From assembly GCA_003987775.1 (NCBI GenBank), contig RXJD01000094.1, positions 1 through 40,752 on the forward strand: DNA of 40,752 nucleotides, given 5' to 3'. Shown piece by piece: positions 34,568 to 40,752 of this stretch. Within the stretch, counting starts at the first letter, position 1. Every line of letters begins with the position of its first letter. The position numbers and the translations under genes were made by a program. The DNA comes from Mycobacterium sp. Its GTDB lineage: Bacteria > Actinomycetota > Actinomycetes > Mycobacteriales > Mycobacteriaceae. The notes below the pieces were generated by a model. The model was given only the letters and a program-made list of their open reading frames with translations. It searched no databases and was not told the origin of the DNA.

Positions 34568-35743
34568 CTAGGGCGCGACCGCGTCCGCCTCGATGTCCTG
34601 CGACTCGGTGTTGCGTTCGCGTTTCTCCCAGCGACGCAACGCTTCCCGGCACGGCGACTCGACCAGCGCGTAGCTCACCGCGGCGATCGCGATTCCGAAC
34701 ACCAGGGTCAGTGCCAGGACCACCGGCATGTGGCCGTTGAACGCGAAGATGCCGAGCACCGGGAACACCATGTCCAGCGCGGCCAGGTGCCAGATGAACA
34801 GGCCGTAGGACCAGCGGCCCAGGGTCACCATCACCGTGCTGCCCAGCAGCCGGTGCGCAGTGTCCGGCCGGTCCAGCACCAGCGGCGCCAGCAGAGCGAA
34901 AGCCACCACCGACCCCATCGCGGTCTTCACCGAGAACTGCAGCGCGCTGCTGGGCACCAGACCCGCCGGCCCCGCCAGCGGCGAGGCCGCCACCAGGTAG
35001 GCCGACACCGCGATCGCTGCCATCAGGATGCGGCCCACTTTTTTGGCGGCCAGCCGGTGGATCCACCCGAGCGGAGTGTGCACCAACTCGGCCAGGATCA
35101 TCCCCGCCGCGAACCAGGAGAAGTAGGCGGGCGGCCAGTTCAGCGGATTCGCGCCGGGACCGCCGCCCAGCACCGCCAGCGGCAGCCAGCCCCACGCCCA
35201 GCTCAGCGCGCCCAGTACGGCGATGACGGGCAGCCGCGCACCGACCGGAATCCGGCGGGCGAGCCACGCCAGGATCGGCAACGCCAAATAGAAGGTCACC
35301 TCCACCGACAGGCTCCACATCTGCGTGAGGCCGCCGGTCAGCGTCAGGGGCACATAGATCTGGGTGAGCGTCAGGTTGGCCAGCCAGACCGTCGGACTGG
35401 CGTGGTTGGAGTCGGGCAGCAGGGTCAGGATCACCACCACCGCCACCAGGTAGGCCGGCATGATGCGGACCACCCGGGAGCGCAGGTAGTGCCCGGTGCG
35501 GGGACGCGGTTTGAGGTCGCGTTCGGCCGCGGCGTGCCCGCGCCACAACAGGAATCCCGACAAGGCGAAGAACACCGCGACGGCCAGGTCGAAACGGCCG
35601 AACAGACGGCCGTCGATGCCGCTGGAATGCCCCGTCTGAAAGGCCACGTGGGTGATGACCACGCCGATGGCCGCACAGGCGCGCATTCCCTCGACGGCGG
35701 GCAGGAAGTTGCGGGTGCCACCCACCTGCAGGCCGTCAGTCAC
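34568..35743 (-). CDS. Acyltransferase 3 family, TmaT-like trehalose monomycolate acetyltransferase
   Basis: The 391-residue acyltransferase_3 membrane protein starts at GTG 35743 (MTDGLQVGGTRNFLPAVEG); upstream in-frame codons are rejected as non-homologous. The family motif is AVEGMRACAAIGVVITH with H32, followed by FFALSGFLLWRG, about ten helices and a basic cytosolic end. The position beside the DUF3068 gene matches M. tuberculosis Rv0228 and, from memory, the corynebacterial TmaT locus. TmaT acetylates trehalose monomycolate before MmpL3 export. A paralogous acyltransferase cannot be ruled out. It is divergent from the DUF3068 gene. Confidence 0.8.
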   Translation of the reverse strand: MTDGLQVGGTRNFLPAVEGMRACAAIGVVITHVAFQTGHSSGIDGRLFGRFDLAVAVFFALSGFLLWRGHAAAERDLKPRPRTGHYLRSRVVRIMPAYLVAVVVILTLLPDSNHASPTVWLANLTLTQIYVPLTLTGGLTQMWSLSVEVTFYLALPILAWLARRIPVGARLPVIAVLGALSWAWGWLPLAVLGGGPGANPLNWPPAYFSWFAAGMILAELVHTPLGWIHRLAAKKVGRILMAAIAVSAYLVAASPLAGPAGLVPSSALQFSVKTAMGSVVAFALLAPLVLDRPDTAHRLLGSTVMVTLGRWSYGLFIWHLAALDMVFPVLGIFAFNGHMPVVLALTLVFGIAIAAVSYALVESPCREALRRWEKRERNTESQDIEADAVAP

Positions 35744-35962
35744 GGTCCCAGTTTGCCTGTGCGTGTTGCCGGCGGCAGCGGGTACACCTCGGGCCGGGCC
35801 GGGTCCGTACATTGGGCCCTGGGTTCGCGCCTAGGTTCATACGGAGCGGCACCGCGTTCTCCTGTTAGGGTCGAACGGGTTTGCCTCGCTGCTTGGTCAG
35901 GGCAAAGCGGGTCGCGACCGGTGTGTCCCGGACGAACTCATGGACAGGGAGGTCACAGCAAC

Positions 35963-37228
35963 GTGAACCGAGCAGTCATGTTGCGCATCGCCGCATGCGG
36001 AACTATCGGTCTCGGAGCCGCACTGCTGATCGCCGCGTTGTTGTTGTCCACCTACACCAGCAGCAGGGTCGCGAAGATCCCGCTCAACCTGGACGCGACG
36101 CTGATCAGCGAGGGCACCGGAACCGCGATCGACGCCGCCTCCCTGTCCACCGACCGGGTCGTCGTCAACCAGAACGTTCCCCTGGTCTCCCAGGAGCAGA
36201 TCAGCGTCGAAGCGCCCGCCAACGCCGACGTCGTCACCCTGCAGGTCGGGTCGTCCGTCCGGCGCAGCGACAAGCAGAAGGACAGCGGGTTGATGCTGGC
36301 CATCGTCGACACCGTGACGGTCAACCGGAAGACGGCAATGGCGGTCTCGGACGATTCCCACCCGGGCGGCTACGTGCAGAAGCCGCGCGGCATCGGCGAC
36401 GAGAACCCGCCGACCGCGATGCCGTTGCGGCACGAGGGCCTGGCCTACCGCTTCCCGTTCAACACCGAGCGCAAGACCTACCCCTACTTCGACCCGATCG
36501 CCCAGAAGCCGTTCGACGCCAACTATGACGGCCAGGAGGACGTCAACGGCCTGAGTACCTACCGGTTCACGCAGAACGTGGGCGTTAACAGCGAGGGCAA
36601 GCTGGTGGCCCCGATCACCTATCCGTCGCTGTACGGCGGCAACGAGGACGGCAAGATCACCACGAGCGCGTCGATGTGGGGTGTGCCCGGGGAACCGAAC
36701 GAGCAGATCACCATGACCCGCTACTACACCGCCAAGCGCACCTTCTGGGTGGACCCGGTGTCGGGCACGATCGTCAAGGAAACCGAGCAGGCCCACCACT
36801 ACTACGCCCGCGACGCACTCAAGCCCGAGGTGACGCTGGTCGACTACAAGCTCACCTCGACTCAGGAGACGGTGGAGTCGCAGGTCAACTCCGCGCGGGA
36901 CGAACGCGACCGGGTGGCCTTGTGGTCACGGGTGCTGCCGATCACGTTCACCGCCATCGGGCTGATCGCACTGATCGGCGGCGGCGTGCTGGCCTCGTTC
37001 AGCCTGCGCACCGAGAGCGCATTGACCGACCCGAGCCTGGATCGCGACGACACCGACTTCCTGCGGCGGGCGGGGCTCGAACCTCCGACTCCGGGAGCGG
37101 AAGCCGAAACCGAGAAGATTCCCGCCCAGCGACCTGATCTGGTCGAGGACGATCCGAGTCCACTGGATCCCGATCCGCCGAAAGACCCGCCGGAGGGTTC
37201 GGAGTCTCCGCCGACCGAACGGACCTAG
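35963..37228 (+). CDS. DUF3068 (PorA-family) envelope protein, Rv0227c-like
   Basis: The 421-residue protein, the same length as I recall for Rv0227c, starts at GTG 35963 with GGGAGG at 35947-35952. An N-terminal membrane helix (about 8-28) is followed by a roughly 290-residue extracytoplasmic domain, a second helix (about 323-346, LPITFTAIGLIALIGGGVL) and an acidic, proline-rich cytoplasmic tail (DPSPLDPDPPKDPP). From memory, the corynebacterial and M. smegmatis relatives are needed for lipomannan maturation to lipoarabinomannan. That makes it a functional neighbour of AftD and of the membrane gene 3 bases downstream. Confidence 0.88.
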   Translation: MNRAVMLRIAACGTIGLGAALLIAALLLSTYTSSRVAKIPLNLDATLISEGTGTAIDAASLSTDRVVVNQNVPLVSQEQISVEAPANADVVTLQVGSSVRRSDKQKDSGLMLAIVDTVTVNRKTAMAVSDDSHPGGYVQKPRGIGDENPPTAMPLRHEGLAYRFPFNTERKTYPYFDPIAQKPFDANYDGQEDVNGLSTYRFTQNVGVNSEGKLVAPITYPSLYGGNEDGKITTSASMWGVPGEPNEQITMTRYYTAKRTFWVDPVSGTIVKETEQAHHYYARDALKPEVTLVDYKLTSTQETVESQVNSARDERDRVALWSRVLPITFTAIGLIALIGGGVLASFSLRTESALTDPSLDRDDTDFLRRAGLEPPTPGAEAETEKIPAQRPDLVEDDPSPLDPDPPKDPPEGSESPPTERT

Positions 37229-37231
37229 CCC

Positions 37232-37299
37232 GTGCGGGCCTGGATGGCCCGAGGAGGAGCCGGGCAATCCAGCCAACGCATGCGGGCCTGGATGGCCCG
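37232..37299. repeat. Short direct repeat of the start region of the Rv0226c-like gene
   Basis: The 19-base sequence TGCGGGCCTGGATGGCCCG occurs at 37233-37251 and again at 37281-37299. The 48-base offset keeps frame. It encodes RAWMAR twice and provides two potential start codons, GTG and ATG. Confidence 0.9.
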
Positions 37300-38983
37300 G
37301 CCGGCGTACGCCCTCGCTCTGTCGCTGCTGGTGGCCGGGCCGCTGTTGGGTCCCGGATATCTGCTGCTGCGCGACGCGGTGTCCACTCCGCGGTCCTACC
37401 TCTCTGACACCGCACTCGGCTTGACGGCCGCGCCCCGCGCGACGCCTCAGGACTTCGCGGTGGCGCTGGCGTCACACGTCCTCGACGGCGGTGTGGTGGT
37501 CAAAGCGCTTCTGGTGCTGGGCCTGTGGCTGGCCGGCTGGGGTGCGGCGCGGTTGGTGGCGGCGGTGCTGCCCGCGGCTTCGGGTGGCGGCGAATTCGTC
37601 GCGACCACGGTGGCGATCTGGAACCCCTACGTCGCCGAGCGGCTGCTGCAGGGCCATTGGAGTCTGCTGGTCGGCTACGGCTGCCTGCCGTGGGTGGCGA
37701 CGGCGATGGTCGGATTGCGCAGTGGTGACGCGGGCTTCTGCGGGCTGGCTTTCTGGATCGCGCTGGCCGGGCTGACACCGACCGGGCTGATCCTGGCCGC
37801 GACGGTGGCGCTGGTCTGCGTGGCTGCGCCCGGGAACGGACGGCCACGGTGGCTGTCTGCCGTGGCGGCATTGGGCTGCTCGGTGGTGGGCGCGCTGCCG
37901 TGGCTGGTTGCCTCACTGGCCGGGTCGTCGTTGCGGGTTGGCAACGAGGCCGGCGTCGACGTCTTCGCCCCCCGAGCCGAGCCGGGTCTGGGCACCCTGT
38001 TGAGCCTGGCCGGCCTGGGCGGGATCTGGAACGGCGACGCGGTCCCCACCTCGCGGACAACGCTTTTCGTGGTGGCAGCGGCCACCGTGCTGCTGGGGGT
38101 GGTCGCGGTGGGACTGCCGGTGGCGGTGCGGCGACCGGCCGCCCGGCCGCTCCTGCTGCTCTCGGTGGCGGCTGTGGTGTTGCCGGCCCTGCTGGCGACC
38201 GGCCCCGGATTGCACGTGCTGCGCGCGGCGGTGGACGCGGTGCCGGGCCTGGGGGTGCTGCGCGACGGCCAGAAGTGGGTGGCGCTGGCGGTGCCCGGCT
38301 ACTGCCTGGCGGCTGCCGGCGCGGTGGTGACGCTGCGCCGGTGGCTGCCGTCGACGGTCACTGCGGTGGTGTGCTGCCTGGTGTTGGTGCTGGTGCTGCC
38401 CGATCTGGCCTGGGGGGCGTGGGGCAGGGTCGCCCCAGTGCGCTACCCGCCGGGGTGGACGGCGGTGAGGGCCCGGATCAACGGCGAGCCCGGTGCCGTC
38501 GCCGTCCTGCCCACCGGGACGATGCGGCGCTTCTCCTGGTCGGGGCCGGCTCCGGTGCTCGATCCGCTGCCCCGCTGGGTCCGTGCCGATGTGCTGAGCA
38601 CCGGCGACCTGGTGATCTCCGGAGTGACCGTGCCGGGGGAAGGCGACCACGCCCGGGCCGTGCAGCAGTTGCTGCTGTCCGGGCAGGAGCCTTCGAAATT
38701 GGCCGCGGCGGGGGTGGCATGGCTGGTGGTCGAGTCGGGCAGCCCCGGCGACATGGGTTTCAGCCCACGCACCGTCTCCTCTCTGACGCCGGCCTACCGG
38801 GACAACGACATCGCGCTGTACCGCATAGGCGGCCGCAGCGCGGGCGCACCGGCGTCTCACCGCCGGTGGGTCCTGCTCGCACATTTCGCCTGGCTGGCTC
38901 TGCTGGCGGCCGGCGGGACGGGGTTGGCACTGCGCACGGTCACCGACCGCCGCGCCAGAGTTCATGGCGCAAATCACCAATGA
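37232..38983 (+). CDS. Polytopic membrane protein, Rv0226c-like (possible GT-C)
   Basis: The protein has up to 583 residues and about eleven hydrophobic helices. It starts at GTG 37232, 3 bases after the DUF3068 stop, or at ATG 37280 (567 residues). Notable segments are VAIWNPYVAERLLQGHWSLLVGYG in the membrane part and LRDGQKWVALAVPGY. A soluble end after about residue 400 (AVRARINGEPGAVAVLPTG) recalls GT-C proteins such as the N-terminal region of AftD. Function is unknown, but it probably works with the DUF3068 protein in envelope glycan assembly. The start codon region is duplicated (see repeat), so the true start is ambiguous. The ribosome site GAGGAGG at 37251-37257 is 22 bases from the second start, too far to settle it. 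Confidence 0.8.
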   Translation: MRAWMARGGAGQSSQRMRAWMARPAYALALSLLVAGPLLGPGYLLLRDAVSTPRSYLSDTALGLTAAPRATPQDFAVALASHVLDGGVVVKALLVLGLWLAGWGAARLVAAVLPAASGGGEFVATTVAIWNPYVAERLLQGHWSLLVGYGCLPWVATAMVGLRSGDAGFCGLAFWIALAGLTPTGLILAATVALVCVAAPGNGRPRWLSAVAALGCSVVGALPWLVASLAGSSLRVGNEAGVDVFAPRAEPGLGTLLSLAGLGGIWNGDAVPTSRTTLFVVAAATVLLGVVAVGLPVAVRRPAARPLLLLSVAAVVLPALLATGPGLHVLRAAVDAVPGLGVLRDGQKWVALAVPGYCLAAAGAVVTLRRWLPSTVTAVVCCLVLVLVLPDLAWGAWGRVAPVRYPPGWTAVRARINGEPGAVAVLPTGTMRRFSWSGPAPVLDPLPRWVRADVLSTGDLVISGVTVPGEGDHARAVQQLLLSGQEPSKLAAAGVAWLVVESGSPGDMGFSPRTVSSLTPAYRDNDIALYRIGGRSAGAPASHRRWVLLAHFAWLALLAAGGTGLALRTVTDRRARVHGANHQ

Positions 38984-39123
38984 GTTACGGCGACAATGCG
39001 TTTCGGCTCATATCCCGATCGTGGTTCTGGCCAAATTCATACGAAACTTTATTGATGAAGCAGATTTCGCTATATAGCCTTCTTTACGGAGCTACGACAA
39101 CCGCCGTGCCGTAAAGGAACCTG

Positions 39124-39909
39124 ATGCAACTCGACCGCACCACTCGACCCTCGTCGTCGGGCAAGCGAGCCCAGGGATTGTTGCTCGGCTACAGCGGCGC
39201 CCTGGCCTTCGTCGCCGGCTTCGTCAACGCCGTCGCCCTGTTGTTGCTCGCCTTCCCGGTCGGCAACCTCACCGCCGTCACCACCCAGCTCGGCATGAAC
39301 ACCGCCAACCCACTGCTGTACGAAGGTCACATCCTGGCGGCGATCCTGCTGGGGTTCTGGTTCGGCGCCTTCGTCGCAGGGGCCATCCTCGGCCACAGCC
39401 ACCACCTACCGGGCCCCCGGCACGCCGCGGTGCTGACCGTCGAAGCGATCCTGCTGATCCTTGCCGCACTCGGCGTGGAGGAGACCCAGGTCAACGCGTT
39501 GATCGAGTCGCTCGGAGTCGAGCAGACGGCAGTGCAGGCGTTGCTGGCCGCCGCCGCACTCGGCATGCAGAACGGCTTGACATCCAGCTTCCGCGGGATG
39601 GCGATCCGCACCACCCACTTCACCGGCACCGTGACCGACCTCGGGTTGATGCTCGGCCGGGCCCGACGGCAGGGCATCGAGAAGTGGAAGGCCGCCGTGC
39701 TCTCGCTGACTCTCGTGCTCTTCCTGGGCGGCGGGACCGCCGGCCTGCTGATCGGAACGTCACTCGAGGGCTACGCCTTATTGGTGCCGGCGGCGCTGTG
39801 CGCCACGATCGCCGCAATGAGCGCTTGGCCTTTCCGTGGCCGGACCCGGTTTATGACAGCCTGGCAGGCACCGCGGCGCGTCAGCCAACCCGCAGCGGTC
39901 AGCGCCTGA
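39124..39909 (+). CDS. DUF1275 (YoaK-like) membrane protein
   Basis: The 261-residue protein starts at ATG 39124 with AAGGA seven bases upstream. Six or so hydrophobic helices are visible. Family features include GYSGALAFVAGFVNAVALL, VGNLTAVTTQLG, AALGMQNGLTSSF and THFTGTVTDLG. DUF1275 proteins are widespread and their function is not established. It stands alone after a 140-base gap and is followed by a GC-rich hairpin. Confidence 0.88.
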   Translation: MQLDRTTRPSSSGKRAQGLLLGYSGALAFVAGFVNAVALLLLAFPVGNLTAVTTQLGMNTANPLLYEGHILAAILLGFWFGAFVAGAILGHSHHLPGPRHAAVLTVEAILLILAALGVEETQVNALIESLGVEQTAVQALLAAAALGMQNGLTSSFRGMAIRTTHFTGTVTDLGLMLGRARRQGIEKWKAAVLSLTLVLFLGGGTAGLLIGTSLEGYALLVPAALCATIAAMSAWPFRGRTRFMTAWQAPRRVSQPAAVSA

Positions 39910-39918
39910 TCGCCGGCA

Positions 39919-39942
39919 CGGCCGACGTTACGGAGTCGGCCG
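39919..39942 (+). terminator. Candidate hairpin terminator after the DUF1275 gene
   Basis: A perfect 8-bp stem (CGGCCGAC with GTCGGCCG) and 8-base loop begins 10 bases after the DUF1275 stop. There is no T tract, so it would be an atypical intrinsic terminator of the kind proposed for mycobacteria. Confidence 0.4.
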
Positions 39943-40117
39943 GCACCTCTTCAGGCACACCCCGGGCCGCGCATGCAGGACATGCGAAGACATCGGTGAC
40001 CTGGTGCCAGCGGATGCGCGGGGATGCACCACTGCTGCGAACGTGACCTAATCACGTGGCGCGGACGCCCCGGTCGATCGCGCGTTTCGTGACGATTCAA
40101 GCCACTCACCCATCTCC

Positions 40118-40133
40118 GATTTGTTTACAAATC
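40118..40133. promoter_or_regulatory. AT-rich inverted repeat upstream of the PE_PGRS gene
   Basis: GATTTGT-tt-ACAAATC is a perfect 7-bp dyad about 144 bases upstream of the ATG at 40277, in the most AT-rich stretch of this part of the window. It suggests a protein-binding site; the protein is not known. Confidence 0.4.
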
Positions 40134-40276
40134 AGATTATTTTGAGTATGGGATCCGTAATCGCATCTTTCCGCTTATGCTCGCCGGACACGGAGCGCTC
40201 GCCTCCCGGTCAGGGTTGCGTGCCGCCTGTGGGACTTGTCCCGACAGCACGTCGAGCGCGGAAGTGAGTGTCTCTT

Positions 40277-40752
40277 ATGTCGTTTGTGTCGGTGTCTCCG
40301 TCGTGGGTGTTGGCGGCTGCTTCGGATGTGGCGCGGATTGGGTCGTCGGTGAGTGCGGCGAATGTGGCGGCGGCGGTGTCGACGACGGCGGTGGTGCCGG
40401 CGGCGGCTGATGAGGTGTCGGCGGCGATTGCGGCGTTGTTTGGCGATCACGCCAGTCAGTACCAGGCGATGGGGGCGCAGTTGGGTGAGTTTCATGCCCA
40501 GTTTGTGCGGGCGTTGACTGCTGGTGCGGGGGCATATGGCGTGGCGGAGGCGGCTAATGCTGCGGGGCAGGTGTGGGAGTCGGATGTGTTGGGGGTGGTT
40601 AATGCCCCGACGATGGTGTTGGTGGGGCGGCCGTTGATCGGCGATGGCGCCAGTGCGGCCGCAGGTACCGGTCAGGCGGGTGGGGCTGGGGGGTTGTTGT
40701 GGGGTAATGGCGGCAATGGTGGTTCGGGGGCGGCGGGTCAAGACGGGGGCGC
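40277..40752 (+). CDS. PE_PGRS family protein, 3' truncated by the window end
   Basis: From ATG 40277 the frame is open for 158 codons to the window end. The PE domain ([22 protein letters not shown]) ends with the secretion motif YGVAE. A linker, [19 protein letters not shown], leads to the first PGRS repeats ([15 protein letters not shown]). The linker closely matches that of the complete PE_PGRS gene at 26284-29367, so the two are paralogues. Total length is unknown. Confidence 0.92.
   Translation, partial: MSFVSVSPSWVLAAASDVARIGSSVSAANVAAAVSTTAVVPAAADEVSAAIAALFGDHASQYQAMGAQLGEFHAQFVRALTAGAGAYGVAEAANAAGQVWESDVLGVVNAPTMVLVGRPLIGDGASAAAGTGQAGGAGGLLWGNGGNGGSGAAGQDGG

Larger units (their letters stand above)
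39910..40276. other. Intergenic region before the terminal PE_PGRS gene
   Basis: This 367-base region holds the hairpin above and an AT-rich island at about 40115-40170 with a perfect dyad, GATTTGT-tt-ACAAATC (40118-40133), likely part of the PE_PGRS promoter. No convincing ORF or RNA gene is seen in the middle part. Confidence 0.5.

Overview
This window is high-GC actinobacterial DNA, and almost every gene has a recognisable mycobacterial counterpart. PE and PE_PGRS proteins, an AftD arabinosyltransferase, LpqI, FadE5/FadA2/FabG4/HtdX and a DUF3068 envelope protein place it in Mycobacterium. The PE_PGRS genes point to a slow-growing, probably non-tuberculous species. From memory, the order follows the M. 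tuberculosis Rv0226c-Rv0245 segment in reverse, with several insertions and one striking loss.

Region 1 (1-7.7 kb) is lipid metabolism. A flavin reductase and a 2-oxoglutarate/Fe(II) oxygenase form a minus-strand pair. fadE5, fadA2, fabG4 and htdX follow and encode a dehydrogenase, thiolase, ketoacyl reductase and (R)-hydratase, which together complete a beta-oxidation or chain-elongation cycle. Related inverted repeats (TTACT-N4-RGTAA) lie upstream of fadE5 and between fadA2 and fabG4.

Region 2 (7.7-16.3 kb) is envelope biology: a ClC channel, an exported VanX-like dipeptidase, a TetR regulator, lipoprotein LpqI, two tandem DUF2613 mini-proteins (the second too short to be found easily) and the giant arabinofuranosyltransferase AftD. 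Region 3 (16.3-20.5 kb) holds a Tat-exported beta-carbonic-anhydrase-like protein, a lipase-maturation-factor-like membrane protein, a PE protein with a PE-PPE hydrolase domain and a small secreted protein.

Region 4 (20.5-26.2 kb) holds an AlsS-like TPP enzyme, gabD1, a TetR regulator and fadE4. Where an R2-like ligand-binding oxidase (R2lox) gene would be expected there is only a 40-codon ORF. It appears to join the R2lox start to its C-terminus, as an in-frame deletion scar would. The promoter region before the TetR gene carries a perfect TetR-type palindrome and a perfect CRP-type TGTGA-N6-TCACA site side by side.

Region 5 (26.3-40.8 kb) has a 1027-residue PE_PGRS gene, then a tightly coupled four-gene operon (PLL lactonase, acyl-CoA synthetase, PP2C phosphatase, GT-C-like membrane protein). 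A TmaT-type acyltransferase, a DUF3068 protein and a polytopic membrane protein follow, then a DUF1275 protein, and finally a second PE_PGRS gene cut by the window end. I saw no tRNA, rRNA, CRISPR array or insertion sequence. The most original points are the R2lox scar with its regulatory region, the lactonase-to-GT-C operon, and the shared inverted repeats of the fad/fab cluster.
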